Source: Aptenodytes patagonicus
Lineage: Eukaryota > Chordata > Aves > Sphenisciformes > Spheniscidae
Direction of reading: 5' to 3'
Assembly (NCBI RefSeq): GCF_965638725.1
Contig: NC_134950.1
Span: 34,223,531 to 34,287,530, forward strand
DNA: 64,000 nucleotides
In this document: one piece after another, positions 9,551-22,000 of the stretch
How positions within the stretch are numbered: position 1 is the first letter of the stretch
Layout: every line of letters begins with the position of its first letter
Made by a program: the position numbers and the translations under genes
The notes under the pieces: model-generated
The model's database searches: none
Told to the model about the DNA's origin: nothing
Seen by the model: only the letters and a program-made list of their open reading frames with translations

Positions 9551-12257
9551 GAAAGCAGAAATCTTACTCTCAAACTGTAACATGACAAATCCTAGTGTAA
9601 ACAACAGGAGAAAGAGTTCTGAGGGGTTTTTTCTTATTTTTTTAAGAGACATTCTCACTAGGTCTTATCACTGGAATGAGATGACTGAACTGGAGGAAAG
9701 AAAAAACAAAAAGTCTGAACCAGAAGAGGATACTGAATAGCACCCAAAGCCTTTTAGCGTTTGGCAAAGAAATTGGGGCAAGGAATTGTATGTAGATGTT
9801 TTTAATGTTTACCACTGATCTATAGCACTCTTGCGCCTTTTATTGATGCTGATGACAGTCCACTGCAAAGCTGGCATGTTCCTTGCCTTAACTGTTATAT
9901 GGTCCCCAGACAGTTAAGACTGTAAACCAGAAGTGCCCAGAAGGTTGGAGTGCAAGGGTCAATGTACTTAAGTTAGTACATTCAACATTGGTCTTAGGCG
10001 CTAGGATAATTGGCATACAAGCCACGTATTCCAAGATAAAAGCATCAAACTCTGCACTTTGGCAGAATGTTCTTTAGAGGCCATACTTAGAGGTAGCATC
10101 CACATATTACTTCAGAGTACACACAGTATGGATATTAAAATTAATATAGTAATTTGATGATCACTGGCAGCAAAGAGTTCCATCAAGTCCTTAATAAACT
10201 CTTAACAAATCCTTCCTGTTACCTTGTTTTACTATCTTTTTCATCTCAGGAAATAACTGTATAGGAAATAACTTACTAGTGAATTGCATTTCTAGTAAGA
10301 GACTGAAATTACAAATAACGTTTAGAGACTGATATTACAAAGCATTTCAAATGCCAACATTCTTTCTTTAAAGTTATAGTTAAAGAAATATATGATTTTT
10401 ATGCATGTTACCCTGACATTGCCTGTCTTAAAAACAGCTTTTCTTCAAAGAGTTGGCAAAATAGGCGGCTAAGGTCAGTCAGATCACTTGCTGTTTCAGC
10501 AAATTGCTTAGAAGCTCCAAATTCTTGGGAGATTTAACTCCACTGATTACGAGGGAAACAAAGTGAGCATTGCAACTTTGAAAGGAATACCTCTTACATA
10601 GTCTGATAGTTGCTTTCAACAAAGGAGAGTAGGTCTATGACTCATAATGGATGGCCAAAGGCAATGTTTTTTGATTCCACTGACCTTTCAACACTCTATG
10701 GACAGGAAGTATAAATCTAATGATTAAGTCACGGGCTGCTAGACTAGACACTAGAAGACTGCTTTTTATAGGAAATAAAATGAAAGAGAGCAAATTAGTA
10801 ATATAATAGGGAATTTCACACAATAGTTGTAATTTTAATGAGCTCTTCTGTGAAGTTTAAATATTTGTAATAGCAAATGAAGATTGTTTTTAACTCTCTT
10901 ACAGTCCAACTGCTCTCACAGGAACTCAAATAATGACAAAATCACAAGTTATAGACTAAGTGGTAAAAAAAATGTTTCTGTTCTAATATATTTGCTATAT
11001 ATTTCACTAAATACATGATTGATTACATCTATACTCTTAATCATACTTATATCCTGCAGGTCTATCAGCAGTATCATTACTCAGTAACACGTATCTTGTT
11101 CAATGCCTAACTCAAAACATGTATGAAACAACCCTTTTTGTGTTAACATCTTTAATATTGCTGTGGAAAGGGCTGCGAATCCGGTTAAAAAGACTAAGCA
11201 ATTGAAGTTAAGTTTCCCCATGTTTTAAGTACATTAATATACAAAGAATCATCTTTATTTATTTCCTAGTTCATTTCTGTGGTTATGTTCACTGGTATGC
11301 TTTGAACAACACAAACATAACTGATTTTACAGCAGCAGAACAGCCCCAAACAACTAAATCCTAAATAGCCACACAATTTAGCCAAGAGCAAGTTGTTAAA
11401 GCCCCTTTTTAATCTCTTTACTCTTATTTTAACATTTTTGCATATAATTTAAAAAACTTCTAATGTCAAAGGTCTTCTCCTCTGCCTTTATCAGTACTTC
11501 CCCACCATCCTGGCTGCAAGAGTTGTAAGGCAGTAAAAAGCAAAGGTACTAAGAAGACTGGGAAAGACCACAGGCAGAAAAGAAACCCAAGAGAAAAGAA
11601 AACTACAAACTTGTATGGTTGGGTTTAAGACCAGAGTTCTTGAAGGTTTTTTTGTCAATGCATCCAGCCTTGAAAACTGCAGGGACACAGGAGAGGTAAT
11701 CACAGAAGCCACTCTCGTGGCCTCAAACCCTGTAGCAATAATTGGTGATGTTGGAAGGTTTAGGGAGACAGTACCTGTTTTTCAACATCAGTGGTTTCAA
11801 TGATAACAAGTCAAAGACTACTGCTCTATTCTACCATGACAACACTGAGGTAACATGTTGAAAGCCACTCAAAATAAAAGTGAAAAATTATATTTTGGGT
11901 TTAACAAATATGAGATAAGAAGTATGAATATGAAATACCTCAGAAAGAAACTTTTGAATCATATCAGCGTACCATGGCATGAGTTGCTTTTATGTCAGCC
12001 ACCTTCTCTGAACAGCTCCACTAGTCAGTCAACAGTTCATCTAATCCAGGCTGAGCTACAGATCATAACTCTCATCCAACTTGCAGGCAGATGATCCGAA
12101 GAACCAGCTGCTTTGTCGATGCCATCTGAAAGACAGGAAAAAAGACTGTGACAGACTCAAAATTCTAATACATTCTAAATACCTTCTCTAGTAGTATCAA
12201 CCCTGCACTGCAATATAGGATTACAATACTATAAATGTATGTTGAAAAAAACCCAAT
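9551..12257. other. No gene seen; AT-rich spacer
   Basis: Roughly 2.7 kb without a convincing reading frame, repeat or RNA. Short open stretches at 11491-11803 overlap on both strands and look incidental. Confidence 0.5.
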
Positions 12258-12800
12258 TATAGAATCATAGAATCATAGAATGGTTTGGGTTGGAAGGGAC
12301 CTTAAAGATCATCTAGTTCAAATCCCCCTGCCATGGGCAGGGATACCTTCCACTAGATCAGGTTGCTCAAAGCCCCATCCAACCTGGCCTTGAACACTTC
12401 CAGGGAGAGGGCATCCACAACTTCTTTGGGCAACCTGTTCCAGTGTCTCACCACCCTCACAGTAAAGAATTTCTGCCTAACATCTAATCTAAATCTACCC
12501 TCTTTCAGTTTAAAACCATTACCCCTCGTCCTATCACTACACTCCCTCATAAAGAGTCCCTCCCCATCTTTCCTGTAGGCTCCCTTTAAGTACTGGAAGG
12601 TCCGCTATAATGTCTCCCTGGAGCCTTCTCTTCTCTAGTCTAAATAACCCCAACTGTCTCAGACTGTCCTCATGCAGGAGGTGCTCCAGCCCCCTGATCA
12701 TCTTTGTGGCCCTCCTCTGGAATCACTTGAGCCGGTCCGTGTCATTCTTATGCTGGGGGCCCCAGAGCTGAACACAGTACTCCAGGTAGAGTCTCACAAC
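12258..12800 (-). mobile_element. CR1 3' end, 5'-truncated
   Basis: Starts with repeated CATAGAAT octamers, then GGTTTGGGTTGGAAGGGACC, the reverse complement of the CR1 3' tail. On the minus strand the C-terminal ORF2 blocks are visible ([20 protein letters not shown], then PSLEVFK at about 12370-12500). The upper end near 12800 is the usual 5' truncation after the block equivalent to YCVQLW. Stops interrupt the frame. Confidence 0.93.
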
Positions 12801-13180
12801 CTAACCTTGGACCTTCAGAATATCTATATGTGAGCATCACAGTACTAGTACACAAATAATTTCTGAATTTCAGAAATTCTTACTCAGAAGTTTCTATAGC
12901 ATAGGTATACACAAGAATAAAACCCACAGCAATCTCAACCATCATCTAGTTCCTTCTTCACCCACAATTCAAATGGTAAAATGCTGAACTCTGACAAAAA
13001 AAGGGCAGGCTGTTGAAAATACCTGTACAGAACAACTAAAAAAATCTGACTTACTGAAAGGTAAATAACCCTACTGGCTTGCTTGTTTGTTTTTTAAGTA
13101 TCTGTACAAGACTTGAAAATAGACTTTCTACATAAACATAATATAAAGAGTTCTCCTACAAGGCTGAGTTTTGCTACTTG
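12801..13180. other. No gene seen
   Basis: A short AT-rich spacer between a CR1 fragment and a solo LTR. Confidence 0.5.
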
Positions 13181-13185
13181 GAAAG
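13181..13185. repeat. Target site duplication GAAAG (left)
   Basis: Identical to 13782-13786 on the other side of the solo LTR. Five bases is the duplication length known for ERVL-type integrases. Confidence 0.85.
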
Positions 13186-13781
13186 TGTCGTGGTTTAACC
13201 CCAGCCAGCAACTAAGCATCACATAGCCACTCACTCACTCCCCCCTGAGTGGGATGGGGGAGAGAATTGAAAGGGTAAAAGTGAGAAAAATCATGGGTTG
13301 AGATAAAGGCAGTTTAATAGGTAAAACAAAAGATGCGCACGCAAGCAAAGCAAAACAAGGAATTCATTCACTACTTCCCATGGGCAGGCAGGTGTTCAGC
13401 CATCTCCAGGAAAGCAGGGCTCCATCATGCTGAACGGTAACTTGGGAAGACAAACGCCATCACTCCGAACGTCCCCCCCTTCCTTCTTCTTCCCCCAGCT
13501 TTATATGTTGAGCATGACGTCCTATGGTATGGAATATCCCTTTGGTCAGTTGGGGTCAACTGTCCCAGCTGTGTCCCCTCCCAATTTCTTGTGCACCCCA
13601 AGCCTACTCACTGGTGGGGTGGTGTGAGAAGCAGAAAAGGCCTTGACTCTGTGTCAGCACTGCTCAGCAATAATGAAAACATCCCTGTTGTATCAACAGT
13701 GTTTCCAGCACAAATCCAAAACATAGCCCCATGCTAGCTACTGTGAAGAAAATTAACTCTACCCCAGCCAAAACCAGCAGA
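13186..13781 (-). mobile_element. Solo ERVL LTR
   Basis: A 596-bp LTR of the same family as 4626-5192, reverse oriented: it starts TGTCGTGGTTTAACCCCAGC and ends GCCAAAACCAGCAGA on the plus strand. It has no internal retroviral sequence on either side, so it is a solo LTR left by LTR-LTR recombination. A TATA-like segment (CTTTATATG) and a CRE-like TGACGTCC lie in the expected places for the minus orientation. Perfect GAAAG duplications flank it. Confidence 0.94.
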
Positions 13782-13786
13782 GAAAG
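13782..13786. repeat. Target site duplication GAAAG (right)
   Basis: Pairs with 13181-13185. Extending to six bases breaks the match. Confidence 0.85.
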
Positions 13787-14593
13787 AAATAAGGCTTTGG
13801 TAAAAACACACAGTTGTATATCTATCAGAATGAAAACATAAGGCCATTTTGGCATAAACAGAGGCTGCAAATTCTTTGTTAGCATATCCAAATGGAGCAC
13901 TGTGAATCTCAAGTCAAAATGATACATTTTTTTTAATAAAAGTTCTGCCATACTGAAAGAAAAAAGTTTAAGTTTCAGCAAGCCAGGTTTTCCTGTCAAG
14001 AAAAGAAATATAAGCCAGCCCTTCAAAAAACTGTTTAGTAAAACAGATAAATAATATGCAGGAAATAAATGCCTTGATTTGATGAAAAGCAAGTCAAGGG
14101 TACAAGCTTTTGTTTTAAAAGTAATAATGGATGACTAAACAACAGCAACAAAAGACTGCCTGAGTTCACAGATTATTCAGGTTCTCAGAAGCAAATCACT
14201 TCCTTGCTCCTGCATGCATTTTCATGTCATAAAGTTTCCTATTCTGCTGTGGGGTGTTCCAAACTCCGTATATGTGAATATCAGATGATAGTTTTTAAAC
14301 ACATTTTGGATCAACTGGAGGCTTTCATACTTAAATATATCCGAAGTCTATGATCTTTATCAAGGGATAATAAACTATCAAATTGCTTCAAGCAGTGATG
14401 CACCAGTCCTAAACAACTTATCTGAAAATGATAAACAATTTGGCTTCAGACACATTTGTTTGTATAAAAATGGCTATTATTTTGCCCATCAGGGTATGGA
14501 CTACCTTCCAGATGGAAACAATGGAAAAGTCCTGAATGGCATCAACATTTTTCTTCGTTCCAGGACATTTAAACTGTGGCTGGAACCCACTAT
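13787..14593. other. No gene seen
   Basis: AT-rich spacer. A 142-codon antisense open stretch (13664-14092) overlaps the solo LTR and has no recognisable domain. Confidence 0.5.
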
Positions 14594-15577
14594 TGACCAG
14601 CACGCTTTAAACACTGTCTCCCACAATATTCTTGTATCCAACGCAAGATGTTAGTCTGGATGCATGGACAACTAGACAAATTAAAAAACTGGTTGGATAG
14701 TCAGGCTCAGAGGGTACTGGTTAATGTGTTAAACTCTACCTGGAGGCCAGCAACAAGTGGAGTACCACAGGGGTCTGTATTGGGATCTCTCCTCTTTAAC
14801 ATCCCAATCAATGACCCAAAGGAGGCAACAGACTACGCTCTCATTGAGTCTGCAGATGACACCGAACGGGGGGGGATCGGTAGATATGCTGGAGGGTGGG
14901 GCTGCTAGTCAGAGGGACCTGGACAGGCTAGAGGAATGGCCAAACACAAACTGTAAGATATTAAAAAAGGACAAAGGCCAAGTCATGCAGCTGGGAAAGA
15001 AGAACCCCTTGCACCATTACAGGCTGGGGACGGAGTGCCTGGGGAGCAGCTTTGCTGGAAAAGACCTGTCTTGGCAAACAGCAAGCTGAAATAAGCCAGC
15101 AGTGCATCCTGGCAGCAAAGGCAGCCAGCACCATCCTAGGCCACATGGAACACAGCTGGCAGATCAGGGAAGTGATTACTCCCCTTCAGCACTTTATCCC
15201 AGTACTTGCTAGTTGGCATCTAGAGTAGTGCATTCTATTTTGTCACTTCCCCCACTACAAGAAAGCCATTGATAAACTGGACTATGCTCAGTGGAGGGCC
15301 ACCAAGATGGGCAGGGGTCAGAGCACATACCCTGTGACACACAATGAACATTTAAGTTGAAATAAGAAAGGTTGTGATTGGATACAGGGAAATTTCTTTT
15401 CACGCTAAAAGCCAGTCAAGCACTGGAACAGGTTGCCCAGACAGGTTATGCAGACTCCACCATTGGAGGTTTTCAAGTTCAGACTGGGTAAAGTCTGACT
15501 TACAGCCTATCTTGCTTTGAGCAGGGAGTTGGCCTTTTGAAATCCCTTCTAACCTGAATCGTTACATGATCCTATGA
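14594..15577 (+). mobile_element. Old CR1, RT to 3' end
   Basis: A decayed CR1 in sense orientation beginning around motif A. It contains ACACTGTCTCCCACAATATT (the equivalent of FDTVSHNIL), then [15 protein letters not shown] at about 14754-14800 and SADDTERGG (the equivalent of FADDTKLGG) near 14850. The next frame gives [15 protein letters not shown] and GKDLSW near 14910-15080. Several frame changes follow, ending in CTAACCTGAATCGTTACATG and CCTATGAT near 15577. It is clearly older than the copies at 1-3074 and 33642-34531. Confidence 0.88.
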
Positions 15578-18500
15578 TAATCGCTAAGTTTGAAACTGAG
15601 CTACACGATCAATCTCAAAATCTAAAGATTTAAGTCATAACAGGCATCAGGAGAGCATTTCTATGTGAATATTATTGCCATTCATTCACTTAAGAAGGAA
15701 GAAATCTTTTCACTAGAATTTTTACTAAAAACCACTTTGCACTATGGTTTTGGATTGTCTACTGACTTGAACAATGCTTGAAATGGCCTACTGTATAATC
15801 TGTCAAATAACACCACAAATGTGCAAGCCACCATAGGCCCCCAGAGACTAGCTGGACTTTTGTAAGCATTCAGCTGTGTACCTTAGACATTTTGATTAAG
15901 ACATTAAAAAGATACAAAAAGAAAAGTGCTCTGAGTCTTTCAATCACAAAGATGTTAAAAAATATCTGTCAGTGTTGGAGACTTGCCTTTGATGACAGTA
16001 TTTCATCATCATTTTGTGTATTAATACTTCACAGAACAGAAATACTCAGAACAGAAATGCTTACTCATTGCATCTGCCTTTTTGTAGACATTTCCTTAAA
16101 AGATTGGGTTTTTTCGTGTGATTTTTTAATGGCAGAAAGACAACGCTGTGTCTTTGAAAATACCCAGCCAAATGAGCTTAACAGACTTTTTTTGTTCTTC
16201 TCTGGGTTTTGATTTTATTTGTTTTTTTCTTTTTTTTTTCCCCCAAGACATCTTTTCAATAAACTGTGACTTCATTTTACAGGAGGAAACTGTAGCTTGT
16301 GGAAAAGGAGCAAAAAGTTATTTGTACTTTTCCAGCTATGTGCCTGGTCTTCAGATACATTCAGTCCACTAGTTGAAATCCATACTAAACAGGCATTCTG
16401 GGAAATGTAAATCCTGACAGAAACAGAAAGTATATATATATAAATAAAATGTCTAAATTATCTTTATTAACCTTAGCCTGTACTTCAATCTTCTATCTTC
16501 ATAGCAATTACTAGAATTAATTTACCTTAATAACTCAAAGTACCCTTTAGTGCCTTGACATTTTCTTTTGTCTCCAACAAGTTAGAAAGAAAAGTTTGAT
16601 TAGAACCTGTCAAAACATTACTTAATAAAATAGTACAGCAAGGTATGATTTACAAAATGGCATCTATTATAAATTAGCTCTGCATCTGTACGATATAAAT
16701 GAATTTGCAGACCTAGGGTGACATCAAGTACATGAAATTAGACATCTTTATACCAGAGATATAATTACACAGAACATAAACTTGAGGCAAGACAAAACAA
16801 AACTCTCAAGAACAAAAAGAAGACTCAAGAAAAAGAAAGGATTCTATTCATTCTTTTGCCAAACAGAAGTTCAAACACATAAAGGAATCTAGCAGAAGAG
16901 AAAGTCAGGCTATTGAAGCAGTGGAACAACAGAGGCCTCAAAACATATTTAATCTGACCTGATACGTCACTTACATCAAGACAACCTTTTTGTCCTCATT
17001 AACCTGCTCATACAGTTCTCCCTGAAAAAAGTAGTCACTCTCAGCAGCAAACCCAAGAGCACTACCACATGCATATGTGCATGCACTCACGCAAGGTTTC
17101 TTTATCTTTAATCTTTCTTTATCTTTCAGATGTGAAATCGGAACATTTTCTTGAATTATGGCTTTCTTAACCAGTTAAGGTAGTTTTTCTGGGTTCTCAG
17201 AACCACTTTAACTGAAAAACAGTGAGAAACATGTTATTCATGGTTTACTATGGCAGAGGCTACTCTTAGAATGATTGGCTTTATTTTTAATTAATTGCTG
17301 GGGGGGGTTGGGTATTTATTTTTTATTAAAGATCCTAATGAACACTCTGGTACCTATTTCAGTTTCAGATTTTTGCACCACAGCTGCAATCAATTCAGTG
17401 AAAAATAGCTGTCTAAAATAACAATATTACAGAGAAGCTACATTTAAATATAGTTATTTAGAAGAAAAAAAAACAAAGCACCAAAAAAACCCTGACAATT
17501 ACTGAGTTTAGCCTTGACCTGCACTGACACCCAAGAAGCCTAACATATATTTCTCCATTTTAAATAAGCAACATACTACTTTGTTTTGGTTTGTTTTTCA
17601 GACATTTGTTTGTTCATATTATTTGTTTCTCTCTTGCCCAAAACATGTGCTGGAAGAATCTTGCAAGTGACTGAAATACTATTCCCATTCTTCTTTTCTC
17701 TCTGTCAAGCACACAGCCTGCCATTACAGTGAAAACTACTTGCTTTCCCATATGCTGTGTAAAAATTTAAATTGATTTGGATCTCTCTGTAAATTATTTG
17801 ATAAAGACTTAAGAATTTGACATTCATACTGGTGCTACATAGAAAAAGGGCCCTAAATAATTATTCTGTTTCTCTCAGTGATCAGTATAATACATGTCAG
17901 TGCAAAATGAAAAAGAGTATGAAGTAAATATTTGGGGAAAAACCTGCCTGTAGAAAAAGCTTTCTGTAACTAAAAAACTGGCACCTGACACCTGGAACAC
18001 ATCACGACTGAATACAAGAACTTCAAAGGACAGATGAACCACCACAAGATACAATTCTTATGTTCCTATAATTCATTATATTTTTCCCTTGAAAATAAAT
18101 ATGTTAATAAAACACATTTTTAAGACATGCATTTTTCTATAAAATCATTTTTCAGTAATAGATATATTCAAGTTGGGGCTTTAGAATAGCTTTATTTGAA
18201 AGAAAATATTAAATTCTGAAAATTCTGCACATGTTTATGATATATGCTATCCAAGGAATTCAAAGTACTTAAAAATATCGCTTTGAAGTTGGAATCTGAA
18301 TGTAAAGTTTAAAAGTCAGAATTTACTTCTGAAATATGTACACTGATATTTTCAGTGAAATTATTTAAATAACTCCCCAATATGTACTTATTTTAAATTC
18401 ATTTATTCTTCTTAAAATCATTACAAGTAAGCACACATCAGCACTTAGAGGAAAATACTACAGACAACAGTACTATAAAGTTCAATACTTTAAAAAATAT

Positions 18501-21500
18501 CCACTAAATCAATCTGGATTTTCTTTATTCTTTAAATATTTATTAGTTTTATGTGCAGGCCAGATATTTTGAAACTATACAAAGTACATTTTATAGGAAA
18601 AAATCAAGCTATTGATAAAAACAAGTGAAATTAACGTTATATTTGGAAATGGATCCTCCCCCACCCTGAAACAGAGTTGATTCTATTAAAAGTGATAAAT
18701 GAAATGGAAATTAAAATTTTAATGAGGTGCTTGTTAATCCATTTGTTCACATCTAATTTGAACTTGGTTAGATTGCTACTTATTATGAATACTATAGATA
18801 TGATTCCTTCTAAATCTCAAGGGCAAACAAAATGTTAGAGGACTGCTTGTCCCAAGATAGCTCCACAGTATATTATCCAAGCTTCTGAAATTAAGCACTG
18901 GAGCTATTTCCTGTGATACATTTAATTTAAGAAAATTAATGACATTTTAAAGCAGTTGGTTAAGTCCTTTGACATGGTAATTGTCCATACCAGAACAATA
19001 GAAGAAATATAACCAAAAGGAGACTGCCTACCTGCCATTTCCAGGAGGAAATGGCATTCCATTCCTACCTGATCATTTCCAAGACTGGAGGGTTTATCTG
19101 TACCTATTGCAATTCCCAGGGACTTTATCAAGCACTATCATTTCCCTTAGTAGGATTTGGTGTTATTTTATCTTATTTATTTCTACTTGATGTGTGTACA
19201 AGAATTTGGTACAGACACATATCAATGATTTTTTCTGCTTGACTTTAACAAGCGGTAAAAAAATATAACATCACCTAGAAGACAGCACTGGAACTACAAT
19301 ATAGATAGCATAGCTCTGGATGTGATTTCTTACACAAAACCAAAATGCAGAGCAATTGCAGTAATGAATAATGTACAATTTTATAATAAATCCATAAAAA
19401 TCTGTATATTAAAAGGAAAATGTATAGGACTATGAACAAAGAAATGCCACAATCAAGGCTGCATAGACAGGTCCCAAAATGGGTCTCTTGGACTTATGTA
19501 TTGTAATAACTCCTTTATTTAAATGGTCACATATGATTTTTCAAGTAATTCAATAGTTTTTTTTTTTTTAACCCACAACCTTAAACTCATTTAAAACAAG
19601 TAGCACTTTTTAATATTTCATTCAACATTGCAACTTTGCATTAGTCTTATTGTCAGGATGTTAACAATAGTTGAACTCTTACAACATTTTATAACTTCAG
19701 TGAAAGCCAGCTGAGTTCAAGTCACAGAGTCTGGAGTTTTTTGCTTTATATATGATAAACTATCTTTTCTCATTGGACTGTATTTTAATTTTACTAACAT
19801 AATTTGCTACACTTCTGAGAATCTCATCATATAATACACTATATCCATAATATAATTCAGTAAATTGCTATCTTAAAAATAGCTATTTTTCTTGACATTA
19901 GTGTCCATTTTTTAAAGCTTTTCTGAAGTTTCTTTTTTTCCTGAAGAGTTTATGTCCAGCTAAGTTCATGGACAGTCTATGTAGCTTGTTCTGGTCACCA
20001 TATAATACTTAACCTAATAAGGCTTTTTCCTTTCTTGGCACTCTCCCTAGTATATGTTATCAGAAAATAAAATTTTAGGAACCACCTACTTTTTTATACA
20101 AAAATAATTTACCCAATTATTAAAAACAAAATTCACCGAAGAAAAATCCTTAGTGAATTCTGCTAATGACATACTTACAGTCTGATAGTTGACCTTTCAG
20201 CATAACCTGTCGTCTTCCTTTACTAAATCTTTAGCCACCTTATATTCCTCTTTGTTCTCTCTACTTCATATTTTCCCATCTGTATCTTCTAAAATTTATC
20301 TAGAATTCTAAATCATCATTACACATGTCTGTTGTGTCACAATCTAGGAAAAGGAAAAGATATAGAGGAAGGATCCTTTCAGGTGAAATCTAGAAGCAAG
20401 GTGTGGCACATATTGCCCTATTTTACTACCTCTTCTGAGCAATAGGATTTGATTTTTCCTCTTCCAAGTTGGTTTGTATATAATTCCCAATCTAAAGTAA
20501 TCTAAATAAAATACATTAGTAATAAAGTTTAAAATTGCAAGAAAAGATACTGTGTTGATAATCAACAAAGCTCAGTTAAATAAATGCAGTTTAATTTTGG
20601 GACACTCACTTAGATAAGAAAGAAAAACACATGGAAAAAACAGTAGCTATTCAATATTACTGATACTACTGTATGCGAACCTGTTTCACTCTGTACTGAA
20701 ATGAACTTGGAGCACTTACAAATTCATTTATCCTATCTCAATGGAGGAGGGTGTAATGAACAGCTGCAGGTAATAAATCTCTAAAAGCAAAACATACATT
20801 TTGTAAGCTAGCATCTGTTTACACATTTAGTTACAACATTACTCTGTCCATTCCTCAGGTACCCTCTTCTCTTATAAAAGCTGTTCCTTGTCACTTCCAA
20901 AAAATGTGAATGCACATCCACTATGACAGTAAATCTGGATACTTCTTATGAAGGAGAATTCCCTCGAATTGACTTAGGATTATGTTAAATTTTCCTTTGT
21001 TCCAGTTTTCTTGCAATCAAATACTAATGTACAGCTTGCAGGGAGAAGGGATTCAAAAGAAGAAAGGAAGAACAGAGAACTGGAGTGCACTGTCCTATCC
21101 CCCAAGTCCCTGCATCTGCGATACGAAAAAACATTTCTGGAAATATTTATATGTTGAATAAGTGGCTTAGCCTAACTTTGTTTACCTGTTTTGGTACATA
21201 CCGTTTATACAATTCAATTCTCTATGTTAAATCAAAAATGTTACATAGATTAACAGATTCCTCACAGAACCTGTTGACACAAAATCTCTATCATATTGCT
21301 CTGAATGTAAGGAAATTTATTTTCTTTTTCAGAAAGCATTTTAAAAAGTTCAACTGAAATCCAACTCACAGCAAGTTCATCCATGATCATGGAGAGTCAA
21401 GGGTTAAGCAGGCAGTAGCCATGAGCCAGATGCTGAGTCCTCTTCAGAGGACTTTGAATTAAGCAACTGCACACCCCCACATGCAAAATGGCCCATCTGG

Positions 21501-22000
21501 AAAGTAGATCATCACATGAGAAAAAAGGTAGGTGGACTATGGGGCACGCACAGGGTTGGGAATTTTACCTATGAAAAGTAATTTTTCATGATTGCTGAGG
21601 TTTTTGTTTGTTGGGGTTTTTTTAACTTTTCTTTGAGGAGCGCACTATACCGGAGGCAGCTCCAGTCAATAAAATACGTATGTTCTAACATTGTGCTAAC
21701 AACTACGGCATACCAAGAGTAAGTAAAAGTTTCAAAGCCAAGCTGTGCTGTTAAGTATCAGAGTTGAGAAGCTGAATGTGCTTTGCAAACTTTAGACTCA
21801 AAGAGGACAAGCTCAGGATTCCCATTAAATTATAGCCGGGCTGCTAGACAGCCAAACATCTGCAGTGGAGTAAATCAGTGGGATTGAGGAGAAGAAGCCT
21901 CTAAGAGCAGTCAGTCACGGGCAGAAAAATTTTCTGTCTAATGTTGTAGTTGAGTATATTGAAGAGTAATATTCTCCTAGAACAAGATTTAAGTGGCAAG
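15578..22000. other. AT-rich region, no gene supported
   Basis: About 6.4 kb with no reading frame of recognisable family, no strong exon signals and few repeats. A MIR-like core is possible at 16272-16325, and a short (TA)n lies near 16432-16443. I cannot tell whether it is intronic or intergenic. Confidence 0.5.
16272..16325 (+). mobile_element. Possible ancient SINE core (MIR-like)
   Basis: TTCATTTTACAGGAGGAAAC followed by TGTAGCTTGTGG resembles the core of old amniote MIR/CORE SINEs, whose consensus has a CATTTTACAGATGAGGAAAC-type segment. The match is short, so this is tentative. Confidence 0.25.
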
